This document shows, piece by piece, positions 1 to 5,214 of a stretch of DNA of 6,388 bases. Position 1 is the stretch's first letter, and every line of letters begins with the position of its first letter. The notes under the pieces are model-generated. The model was not told where the DNA came from. It made no database searches and worked only from the letters and a program-made list of their open reading frames with translations. The stretch lies in assembly GCA_913009675.1 (NCBI GenBank), contig CAJVXD010000077.1:1-6388 (forward strand), written 5' to 3'. Source of the stretch: an uncultured bacterium (lineage in GTDB: Bacteria > Omnitrophota > Gorgyraeia > Gorgyraeales > Gorgyraeaceae). The translations under genes and the position numbers were made by a program.

Positions 1-35
1 TGTGACTGGAGTTCAGACGTGTGCTCTTCCGATCT
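1..35 (-). other. Illumina TruSeq adapter (assembly contamination)
   Basis: Bases 2-35 match the TruSeq index-adapter sequence ending in GTGCTCTTCCGATCT; base 1 is probably the edge of the index. Read on the minus strand it begins AGATCGGAAGAGC, the usual read-through adapter. It is not part of any genome and should be trimmed. The fabH reading frame runs straight into it. Confidence 0.98.
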
Positions 36-205
36 TGATATGCCATATCTGATGCTGATTCATTTTCTGCTGCGATATGACGTTCTTCAATACCGGTGCG
101 TGTTCTTATCCACTCATCAGAAGTGTCAACCATTTTTTCAAGATCAAAATTTGTCAATACTCGTTCAGGAGTATAAGAACCTGTTCCAATTATTTTAATA
201 CCCAT
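36..205 (-). CDS. fabH: 3-oxoacyl-ACP synthase III (FabH), N-terminal fragment, 3' end missing
   Basis: FabH is the cytosolic thiolase-fold enzyme that starts fatty-acid synthesis by condensing acetyl-CoA with malonyl-ACP. Fifty-six codons are visible, from ATG at 205 to the adapter at 35. The protein begins [19 protein letters not shown] and continues with [13 protein letters not shown] (21-33), [10 protein letters not shown] (36-45) and ENESASDMA. This is very close to the well-known N-terminus of E. coli FabH. The catalytic Cys-His-Asn triad would lie in the missing part. A GAGGT ribosome-binding site at 217-213, 7 nt before the ATG, supports the start. Its codon use is AT-rich (about 18% G+C at third positions; CGN arginine codons outnumber AGA, with no AGG), unlike all other genes here. 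It may belong to another genome joined in by misassembly. The family assignment is firm; its membership of this locus is doubtful. Confidence 0.92.
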
Positions 206-215
206 TTTTAATACC

Positions 216-1052
216 TCATTTAATATCAATGCCGGCATCGGCAATATTGGTTTCGGATGCCTCTACTATATCCCTTATCTGAGCGTCGATAAGCGACCTG
301 ATTATCTGATATTTTTGTATCTTAGCAGATAAACCTGGAGACCTTTTTTTTAGGTCCGAGAGCGCATCCTTCCATAATCTCAAATCGGACAATCGTTCCT
401 TCTCTATAAGTCCTGACGTCAGGCCGTCGTCTATGTCATGATTATCATATGCGATCTCGTCAGCAGCATCCACTACCTGGGTTTCCATGGTAGGGGAGAC
501 CTCGGGATCAAGCTCTGCGAGCCGCTTTGATTTATCAAACATCGTAGTGTGCTTATTGATCCCCTCCCTTACTTCCCATGTTAGGTTCAATCCGGGAAAG
601 TCAGGATATCTTTCTTCCAATTCATCGACTACCCTTAGTCCCTGCAGGTTATGGTCAAAACCTCCCCTATCCTTCATCAGCGATCTAAGGGCGTCTTCCC
701 CTGCATGGCCAAACGGGGGATGGCCGATATCATGCGCCAGGGCAATGGCCTCCACAAGGTCTTCATTTAAACCCAGCTCTCTGGCGATCGACCTTGCAAT
801 CTGGCTGACCTCGAGTGTATGCGTAAGCCTCGTCCTGTAATAATCGCCTTCGTGGTTGACAAAGACCTGAGTCTTATACTCAAGTCTGCGAAAGGCCGTA
901 GAGTGGACTATCCTGTCCCTGTCTCTCTGGTAACAGGACCTGTAGGCTGGTTCTTTCTCAGCATACCTCCTCCCCCTGGTGTCCTTACTGTACATTGCGT
1001 AAGAAACCAGGACCTTCTTTTCCCTTTTTTCTATGTCCTTGCGAGTGAGCAT
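216..1052 (-). CDS. dgt: dGTPase-like HD-domain triphosphohydrolase, C-terminus missing
   Basis: The product belongs to the bacterial dGTP triphosphohydrolase family (HD superfamily), which splits dNTPs into nucleoside and triphosphate in the cytosol. The N-terminus [15 protein letters not shown] and [22 protein letters not shown] are diagnostic of the short, type-2-like bacterial group. Metal-binding HD residues are visible: H78 in [11 protein letters not shown]107-D108 in [13 protein letters not shown], and a distal aspartate in [11 protein letters not shown] (198-208). It starts 6 nt after the HIT gene stop, so the two are probably cotranscribed. No strong ribosome-binding site is seen, but the start fits the family. 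The protein has 278 residues, whereas relatives have about 330-345. It ends at [10 protein letters not shown], where relatives continue for another 60-70 residues. That end coincides with an abrupt composition change, so the last few codons (218-230) may come from a chimeric join. Substrate preference cannot be told from sequence. Confidence 0.93.
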   Translation of the reverse strand: MLTRKDIEKREKKVLVSYAMYSKDTRGRRYAEKEPAYRSCYQRDRDRIVHSTAFRRLEYKTQVFVNHEGDYYRTRLTHTLEVSQIARSIARELGLNEDLVEAIALAHDIGHPPFGHAGEDALRSLMKDRGGFDHNLQGLRVVDELEERYPDFPGLNLTWEVREGINKHTTMFDKSKRLAELDPEVSPTMETQVVDAADEIAYDNHDIDDGLTSGLIEKERLSDLRLWKDALSDLKKRSPGLSAKIQKYQIIRSLIDAQIRDIVEASETNIADAGIDIK

Positions 1053-1058
1053 GATGTC

Positions 1059-1520
1059 TTATTTTGTAAGCAGCCTGTAGAGCTCTTTTAATGACTGCGA
1101 GATTACCTTTGCATTACCGGTAATAGGCATAAAATTTGTATCGCCTTTCCATCTGGGTACTATATGGACGTGGATGTGCCCCTTGTAGCCGGCACCGCCT
1201 ACTTCACCTGTATTTACGCCTATATTAAAACCGTGAGGCTTTAATCTTTTTTCAAGCAATACCTGCATCTCTCTCACCAGTTTCATCATATCAAGCAGTT
1301 CAGCATCACTAAGACCTTTTAGGTCCTTTATGTGCCTGTAGGGGCTGACCATTACATGTCCATTATTATATGGGAATATATTGAGTAAGGCAAATGAGAA
1401 TTTAGATTTTTTAATAACGGCCGGCTCCCCTCTCCCCCTATTTTTAAGACAAAATATGCATCCCTTTTTTTTCTTTTTTCTTACAAATCTGCTTCTCCAT
1501 GGAGCCCATAATATATCCAT
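1059..1520 (-). CDS. HIT family hydrolase/phosphorylase (Ap4A phosphorylase-like)
   Basis: This 153-residue cytosolic protein belongs to the histidine-triad superfamily, whose members act on nucleotide phosphoanhydrides or phosphoramidates such as Ap4A or AMP conjugates. The opening MDILWAPWRSRFV, a C21-x2-C24 zinc pair, N47-IFPYNNGH-V56, NTGEVGGAGY (103-112) and the triad H115-I-H117-V-H119 match the bacterial Ap4A phosphorylase-like branch. H119 is the expected nucleophile position. A longer reading frame begins at 1586, but ATG 1520 is chosen because MDxLWAPWR is the family's N-terminus, AGGAGA sits 6 nt upstream (1532-1527), and the extra 22 codons fall in a palindromic repeat. Residues R14-K19 are encoded by runs of six and eight A. 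The gene lies just upstream of the dGTPase gene, which suggests joint nucleotide clean-up, though this is inference. The exact substrate is unknown. Confidence 0.93.
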   Translation of the reverse strand: MDILWAPWRSRFVRKKKKKGCIFCLKNRGRGEPAVIKKSKFSFALLNIFPYNNGHVMVSPYRHIKDLKGLSDAELLDMMKLVREMQVLLEKRLKPHGFNIGVNTGEVGGAGYKGHIHVHIVPRWKGDTNFMPITGNAKVISQSLKELYRLLTK

Positions 1521-1526
1521 ATAGAT

Positions 1527-1532
1527 TCTCCT
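1527..1532 (-). promoter_or_regulatory. Ribosome-binding site of the HIT gene
   Basis: The minus strand reads AGGAGA, 6 nt before ATG 1520. This decides the start in favour of 1520 over the upstream in-frame ATG at 1586, which has no comparable site. Confidence 0.8.
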
Positions 1533-1548
1533 AATAAACCCGGTCCAC

Positions 1549-1621
1549 AAAAAGGGGGCAGGCATAATTTTATCTCGTGGAAACAAACAGGCTGCTTCAA
1601 AATTAAGCGTGTCCCCTTTTT
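1549..1621. repeat. GGGGACA-type imperfect palindrome (REP/MITE-like)
   Basis: Two 24-nt arms, 1549-1572 and 1598-1621, are inverted copies of each other at about 20 of 24 positions, separated by a 25-nt loop. Each arm carries an A-run, a GGGG block and AATTTT at its inner end. Immediately outside the right arm (1621-1636) there is a second TTTTTGTCCCCT block. From memory, AAAAGGGGACA...AATTTT motifs are common near Y1 (REP-associated) transposase genes in environmental bacterial genomes. No transposase is present here. The element fills the gap between the phosphodiesterase and HIT genes and could act as a transcript hairpin. It is not a classical terminator on the minus strand. Confidence 0.7.
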
Positions 1622-1634
1622 GTCTTTTTGTCCC

Positions 1635-2123
1635 CTATAATCTATGTATCTCTGCCTTTATCTCATCTTTGGTTATCTTGATAATCCCATAGGATCTGTA
1701 GGGCGCAAATATGGTATCCGTGGCGCTCCCCGGGTTAAAAAAAAGAACGCCTTCTATGTATTCATTCATAGGGACATGAGAATGTCCAAAGACTATAATA
1801 TCAGGCCCCTCCCCGAAAAATTCCGTTTTTAAGATGTCAGTAAGGGTGTTCGGACTTCCATATCCATGCATCAGGCATATCTTTTTGCCTGATAGCATGA
1901 GTATCTTTTTATCACTCAGCACAGACTGTACCTTTCGCGAGTCCATGTTTCCCGATACCGCTTCCACCCTCGATATCTTCCTGAGCTCATCGAGAACATA
2001 CGGTTCTGTCAGGTCACCGGCATGGAGTATTAAATCGCACCCCTTGAGCACAGATATGAGCTCCAGGGGAAGCTCTTTTGCCTTACAGGGCATGTGTGTA
2101 TCTGATATAACACCTATCTTCAT
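1635..2123 (-). CDS. YfcE/MJ0936-type metallophosphoesterase
   Basis: This 162-residue calcineurin-like phosphoesterase is of the small YfcE/MJ0936 type. Family members are cytosolic, metal-dependent phosphodiesterases whose natural substrates are mostly unknown. All dinuclear metal-site motifs are present in order: SDTH with D8 and H10, HAGD with D37, GNMD with N59 (58-61), LMHG with H86, GHSH (113-116) and FNPGS (129-133). Length is normal for the family and no signal peptide or membrane segment is seen. The ATG overlaps the stop of the upstream ATPase gene (ATGA, 2120-2123), and the ribosome-binding site is weak. Translation is therefore probably coupled to that of the ATPase. The pairing suggests a functional link with the ATPase, but nothing in the sequence tells which nucleotide or nucleic acid is cleaved. 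Confidence 0.95.
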   Translation of the reverse strand: MKIGVISDTHMPCKAKELPLELISVLKGCDLILHAGDLTEPYVLDELRKISRVEAVSGNMDSRKVQSVLSDKKILMLSGKKICLMHGYGSPNTLTDILKTEFFGEGPDIIVFGHSHVPMNEYIEGVLFFNPGSATDTIFAPYRSYGIIKITKDEIKAEIHRL

Positions 2124-3760
2124 CTTTGACTAAATATGCAGGGCTTTCCGTATAATTCCATCAGTAGATTCAGGCTTTCGAGGTCCCACACCCAGAACCT
2201 GGCCTCTTTTGCAATAAGATATGCATTTTCATCTATGCCTGTCAGTGAAACAAGTATATTCCTGTTTATTTTCTTATCCCCTTTGTTTCTTTTGAGTATC
2301 TTTATCATCTCGGCGACATCGTTTTCTGTTATACGGTCCTCTTTAATTGTACAGAGCCATCTTAACTTATCCCCTTTGGCCATTATATTTATGCTGTTAC
2401 AGAGGCCATCCTTAAGCCGGTATATCTCGGTAAACGATACGAACTTATGTTTTTTCCCGTTAAGCTGTATAACATCGTTGTTAAATGACCTGAAAAGGTC
2501 CTCCATCCTAAGCGAGAGCTCTTTTTCGAATTCCCTGATAAATGCCTGTATACTTAGCCTTACAGCCCCCCTGAAAGACTCCTTCTCCAGGTCTTCGTCT
2601 ATACTGAAAGACAAAAGCCTTTTCATGTAGACAGACTGAAGCCAGAAACTAAAGAGCCTCTCCTTGAACCTATAAAACGAACCATTGCGCGCTATTACGT
2701 CCATCTCTACAAACCTGTTTAATATCCTGGAGACATCCCGTCTCTGCAGTCCGCAATTTTTTATTATCTCCTGCTGTTTCCTATTCTTTAAGGAAAGGGC
2801 TATAAGGACAGACGCGGATTTTGACAGGAATTTGCCCTCAGATACCTTGAGAAATAAGCTTGAAAAAAGCTGGTTTATTGTCCCTGTTCTTTTAAAGATC
2901 ACTTCTGTCATGGCGGATTCTATAATCGCTGCATAGTCTTCAGGGGGGACCTTCCTGGAAAATACAAGCCTTTCTATCTCATCCGATATTATCTGCATAT
3001 ATAAAGGCTTGTTGCCCGTAAAGAAAGCTATGAAGTCAAGGTATGGCCGGGGCAACGCGACGGCCTTTATCTTATCCCCTAAAAAAGACCTGCTCATGTT
3101 GATATCAAACGGGGGGAGGATAAATTTTTCAAAATTGCCAAAAAGCATGGAGAGTTTTTCGTTCAGGATGCGCTGGGAGATTACATTCCTGGAACTCAAC
3201 AAGAGATACATCGCATCCTTCTGGATCATAATCTTTTTTGCAAGGACGGTGAAGGGGTGTTTTATGTTGAAATTCCCGAGCCTATGAAACTCATCCAGCA
3301 CAACGACAGGCCGTTTCTTAGACTCTTCTAATATCGCCGCCGGTATATCCATCATAAACGAATACGCTTCTTCTAACTTGCCCCTTTCCAGGTCCTGTAA
3401 AACGCGCAGGCAGGTCTGGGCTGTCTTCGGATAGATCCTCTTAAGGTCCTCTATCAAGAGCAGGGGGTCATGCAGGGTCGTCAAGGAAGGGTCTGAATGC
3501 AGGAGCTGGTAAAGTGCTGATTTTATGAAACGCTTTGCACAGAATTCGAATGGCTCTATCTTTACCTCGAGATATATCGGTATAATCTCATCTTTTTTTA
3601 TCTCGCCTGAGGCGAGAAGTGTTTTTATAAGGAAGGTCTTGCCTGTATAGGATTCTCCTATAATGGCTATATTTTGGCGATAGCCCTCGGCGAATGAATT
3701 GATACGATGTATCAGGGTCTTGAGTATGTCGGGTCTATTACAAGAACTAACCTTTGGCAT
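2120..3760 (-). CDS. Archaeal-type P-loop ATPase with winged helix and degenerate nuclease-like C-terminus
   Basis: This 546-residue cytosolic protein resembles the STAND-like 'archaeal ATPase' group (PF01637-like), whose roles are mostly unknown. Walker A is GESYTGKT (35-42), Walker B is VVVLDEF (152-158), and a sensor-like LLLSSRN follows at about 189-195. A helix-turn-helix/winged-helix region, with RKQQEIIKNCGLQRRDVSRI then YRFKERLFSFWL, occupies about 325-375. This is the layout of relatives that carry a PD-(D/E)XK-like domain at the C-terminus. Here the last 140 residues keep the general pattern, including INIMAKGDKLRWLCTIKE and a closing WDLESLNLLMELYGK. The usual acidic and ExK residues appear replaced, so the nuclease fold, if present, is probably inactive. 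ATG 3760 is the first possible start, because an in-frame TAA lies 6 nt upstream; no good ribosome-binding site is seen. The gene overlaps the phosphodiesterase gene by 4 nt. Confidence 0.85.
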   Translation of the reverse strand: MPKVSSCNRPDILKTLIHRINSFAEGYRQNIAIIGESYTGKTFLIKTLLASGEIKKDEIIPIYLEVKIEPFEFCAKRFIKSALYQLLHSDPSLTTLHDPLLLIEDLKRIYPKTAQTCLRVLQDLERGKLEEAYSFMMDIPAAILEESKKRPVVVLDEFHRLGNFNIKHPFTVLAKKIMIQKDAMYLLLSSRNVISQRILNEKLSMLFGNFEKFILPPFDINMSRSFLGDKIKAVALPRPYLDFIAFFTGNKPLYMQIISDEIERLVFSRKVPPEDYAAIIESAMTEVIFKRTGTINQLFSSLFLKVSEGKFLSKSASVLIALSLKNRKQQEIIKNCGLQRRDVSRILNRFVEMDVIARNGSFYRFKERLFSFWLQSVYMKRLLSFSIDEDLEKESFRGAVRLSIQAFIREFEKELSLRMEDLFRSFNNDVIQLNGKKHKFVSFTEIYRLKDGLCNSINIMAKGDKLRWLCTIKEDRITENDVAEMIKILKRNKGDKKINRNILVSLTGIDENAYLIAKEARFWVWDLESLNLLMELYGKPCIFSQR

Positions 3761-3776
3761 AAGGGATTATCCAAAC

Positions 3777-3850
3777 TTGCGAAGCAAATTTGATCCTGAA
3801 GCGCCGTTAAACAATGCGACGAATAGAAGCATTGCAAGCGCTGAAGGATC
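3777..3850 (+). repeat. Third, diverged copy of the two-hairpin repeat, inverted
   Basis: Read on the plus strand, a small hairpin TTGC-GAA-GCAA (3777-3787) is followed by TTTGATCC and then a long hairpin. The long hairpin has GATCCT/AGGATC (3792-3797 with 3845-3850), a tandem G.A mismatch, AGCGC/GCGCT (3800-3804 with 3838-3842) and CAATGC/GCATTG (3812-3817 with 3829-3834), closing an 11-nt loop GACGAATAGAA. The same order, loop and G.A step occur on the minus strand of the 76-bp tandem copies, with different but still complementary stem sequences. It lies 17 bp upstream of the ATPase start codon. Confidence 0.75.
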
Positions 3851-3860
3851 TACTTTATAA

Positions 3861-3953
3861 TCATCTCGAGTTTTCTTCATTTGTTACCCCAGCATAAAGC
3901 TTTTTATCATTGCGTTCTATAATATAAACATACCTCATATCATGTTTATCCAT
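3861..3953 (-). pseudogene. GIY-YIG nuclease, truncated N-terminal fragment
   Basis: Thirty codons from ATG 3953 read MDKHDMRYVYIIERNDKKLY and then AGVTNEENSR before a TGA at 3861. The segment RYVYII...LYAGVTN is the GIY...YIG core that opens small single-domain GIY-YIG nucleases (YhbQ/UPF0213-like), which cut DNA through this tyrosine-bearing strand pair. Intact relatives are about 80-100 residues. The expected continuation, with the catalytic arginine (LERRLxxHN) and glutamate, is missing, so no activity is expected. A possible ribosome-binding site, AAGGA, lies 8 nt upstream within the end of the tandem repeat. The fragment lies between repeat copies of opposite orientation, as if a deletion or repeat insertion removed its 3' part. 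The alternative is a chance match, which the length and order of the motif make unlikely. Confidence 0.65.
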
Positions 3954-3957
3954 ACCT

Positions 3958-4033
3958 AAGGTCCTTCGCTGCACTATGAGGCTCCTATCCGTCGCCTCAC
4001 TACGCTTGCTCAGGATCAAAGCCGCCTCCGGCA
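3958..4033 (-). repeat. 76-bp tandem structured repeat, copy 1
   Basis: This copy is identical over 76 bp to the one that follows it. On the minus strand it carries a small hairpin GCCG-GAGG-CGGC (4032-4021), TTTGATCC, then a long imperfect hairpin. The long hairpin has GATCCT against AGGACC as outer stem and TGAGGC/GCCTCA (3999-3994 with 3982-3977) closing the 11-nt loop GACGGATAGGA. Its left edge abuts the broken GIY-YIG gene and supplies that gene's likely ribosome-binding site. Confidence 0.9.
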
Positions 4034-4109
4034 AAGGTCCTTCGCTGCACTATGAGGCTCCTATCCGTCGCCTCACTACGCTTGCTCAGGATCAAAGCCG
4101 CCTCCGGCA
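4034..4109 (-). repeat. 76-bp tandem structured repeat, copy 2
   Basis: This is an exact copy of 3958-4033 in the same orientation; the first mismatches lie directly outside both units. Its right edge is 4 nt from the encoded CCA of tRNA-Gly. On the minus strand the small hairpin (4108-4097) is followed by TTT, so it could weakly end transcription from the tRNA gene. Confidence 0.9.
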
Positions 4110-4113
4110 GCTT

Positions 4114-4187
4114 TGGAGCGGGTGAGGGGAATCGAACCCCCGCTGCGAGCTTGGGAAGCTCGTGTTCTACCATTGAACTACACCCGC
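4114..4187 (-). tRNA. glyU: tRNA-Gly (anticodon CCC), with encoded CCA
   Basis: The complete cloverleaf is readable on the minus strand. The acceptor stem is GCGGGTG with CACCCGC. The D arm is GTTC-AATGGTA-GAAC. The anticodon stem CGAGC/GCTCG closes the loop TTCCCAA with anticodon CCC (4155-4153). The variable loop has four bases (CAGC). The T arm is GGGGG-TTCGATT-CCCCT with one G.U pair. The discriminator base is T (4117) and the CCA end is encoded at 4116-4114. It reads GGG codons and closely resembles the E. coli Gly-CCC tRNA. It lies between pfkB and the tandem repeat, with no clear promoter of its own, so it may be transcribed from upstream. Confidence 0.97.
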
Positions 4188-4270
4188 CTAACTACTCCGC
4201 CGTGCACCTTTTGCCGCTGCCGAATGTCCTTCAACACCCTGTCTGTCGGCTTGACGGAAACTGCCTTCAT

Positions 4271-4290
4271 CCCCGCCTTTACAGGCGGGG
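4271..4290. repeat. GC-rich perfect hairpin downstream of the kinase gene
   Basis: CCCCGCC (4271-4277) and GGCGGGG (4284-4290) form a perfect 7-bp stem with a 6-nt loop, 13 bp past the pfkB stop codon. Neither strand has a T-run after it, so it is not a standard intrinsic terminator. It may protect the 3' end of the pfkB message or cause pausing. Its shape, CCCCGCCTTTA...GGCGGGG, also resembles the end hairpins of IS200/IS605 elements, but no transposase or TnpB remnant is recognisable nearby. Confidence 0.6.
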
Positions 4291-4303
4291 AGTTCCTGCT
4301 GGA

Positions 4304-5209
4304 TTAAACCGTCGTTAATTTTATGAAGCTGCGACACCTGGTCTCTATGTCTCTCCTTTTCAAACCTCTCAGTCTATTTACACTAAAGCCCTCAACTGCA
4401 AATGAGGCCATGGTCGAGCCATACAAAAGCGCCTTTCGCGCAGCCTGGCTGTCTATCTTTTTTATCTTAGTAAGGTAACCCATAAAACCGCCTGCAAATG
4501 TATCTCCGGCGCCCGTGGGGTCGCATACCTTTTCTATCGGATAGGCCGGGGTCATGAATAATATCCTGTCCTTATAGAAGATCACTGCACCGTATTCTCC
4601 TCTTTTTACTATTGCAAATCTGGGCCCCAGTGAAAGCAGGTATTTTCCTGTCTTCAGGATATTAGATTCACCCGAAAGCAGCATTGCCTCTGCCTCGTTC
4701 AAAAAGACAGCGGAGGTCATCTTTATCAGTCTCTTTAAAACAGGGCCTTTGTTTTGGATCCAGTGGTTCATGGAATCACAAGCTGCAAATTGACAATGCC
4801 TGCTGCCCTTTAATATAGAGAGCTGGAGATCCGGGTCTATATTAGCAAGAAAGATATATTTGCTGTTTTTGTATTCCCTGGGTATCCTGGGGCTGAAATC
4901 GGCAAATACATTCAACTGCGTATCTATTGTCCTGGCGCAGTTTAAATCATCCAGATAGGAACCCTTCCAGCGAAAGGTCTTCCCCTCTCTTGCTTCCAGC
5001 CCTTTGAGATCCACGCCAAAAGATTTTATGAGGGCGATATATTGTTTGGGAAAATCCTTACCGACCGTCGCAACGAGATTTACCCGGCTGAAGAAGCTTG
5101 CGCTTAGGGCAAAGTAGATAGCCGACCCGCCCAGCACATCCCTTTGTGTGCCTGAGGGAGTTAATACGGTATCTAAAGCAACGGAGCCTATCACAAGGAT
5201 ACTATTCAT
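4304..5209 (-). CDS. PfkB/ribokinase-family carbohydrate or nucleoside kinase
   Basis: This 301-residue cytosolic kinase of the PfkB family transfers phosphate from ATP to a sugar or nucleoside hydroxyl. Evidence is the N-terminal strand ILVIGSVALDTV, the GG motif at 27-28 (LGGSAIYFA), VATVGKDF (46-53), the NxxE magnesium site N171-EAE174, VKRGEYGA (201-208) and the C-terminal signature DPTGAGDTFAGGF (230-242) with catalytic base D236. The length is typical. The start at 5209 follows thiC by 5 nt, with AAAAGGTG at 5228-5221 inside the thiC end, so the two are probably one transcript. Coupling to thiC might suggest a role near thiamine-pyrimidine or nucleoside salvage. However, the protein is not an obvious ThiD (hydroxymethylpyrimidine kinase) and its N-terminal lid is of the sugar/adenosine-kinase kind. 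Substrate unknown. Confidence 0.93.
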   Translation of the reverse strand: MNSILVIGSVALDTVLTPSGTQRDVLGGSAIYFALSASFFSRVNLVATVGKDFPKQYIALIKSFGVDLKGLEAREGKTFRWKGSYLDDLNCARTIDTQLNVFADFSPRIPREYKNSKYIFLANIDPDLQLSILKGSRHCQFAACDSMNHWIQNKGPVLKRLIKMTSAVFLNEAEAMLLSGESNILKTGKYLLSLGPRFAIVKRGEYGAVIFYKDRILFMTPAYPIEKVCDPTGAGDTFAGGFMGYLTKIKKIDSQAARKALLYGSTMASFAVEGFSVNRLRGLKRRDIETRCRSFIKLTTV

Positions 5210-5214
5210 CTATG

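Larger units (their letters stand above)
3761..4113. other. 353-bp non-coding stretch: structured repeats plus broken GIY-YIG gene
   Basis: This stretch between the ATPase gene and the tRNA has no intact gene. It holds three copies of a palindromic element (one at 3777-3850, two in tandem at 3958-4109) and a truncated GIY-YIG start between them; each is listed separately. Plus-strand TATAAT matches at 3856-3861 and 3918-3923 have poor -35 partners and no plus-strand gene behind them, so no promoter is called. Confidence 0.75.

Noticed and set aside
487..1091. Plus-strand reading frames opposite the dGTPase gene, and similar shadows opposite other genes
   Set aside because: They overlap well-supported minus-strand genes, show no family motifs and are frame shadows.
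1521..1586. Upstream in-frame ATG (1586) as start of the HIT gene
   Set aside because: The extension lies in the palindromic repeat and lacks a ribosome-binding site, while ATG 1520 has AGGAGA and the family N-terminus.
3767..3880. A 37-codon minus-strand reading frame (MKKTRDDYKVDPSALAMLLF...) ending 6 nt before the ATPase start
   Set aside because: About two thirds of it is the inverted structured repeat (3777-3850), and its start lies in the broken GIY-YIG gene. The folded repeat explains the sequence better than coding does.
3958..4109. CRISPR array
   Set aside because: There are only two directly abutting 76-bp units with no spacers and no cas genes.
4109..4187. Phage or island attachment site at the tRNA 3' end
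   Set aside because: No second copy of the tRNA 3' segment and no integrase are present. The neighbouring repeat does not match the tRNA sequence.
4199..4270. Small minus-strand reading frame starting MKAVSVKPTDRVLKD right after the GC hairpin
   Set aside because: It would run to a stop inside the tRNA gene, has no ribosome-binding site separate from the hairpin, and matches no family I recognise.
4052..4318. Plus-strand reading frames across the tRNA region (MRLLSVASLRLL..., MERVRGIEPPLR...)
   Set aside because: They are translations of the antisense of tRNA-Gly plus the repeat; EGNRTPAASLGSS-type peptides are a familiar tRNA artefact.
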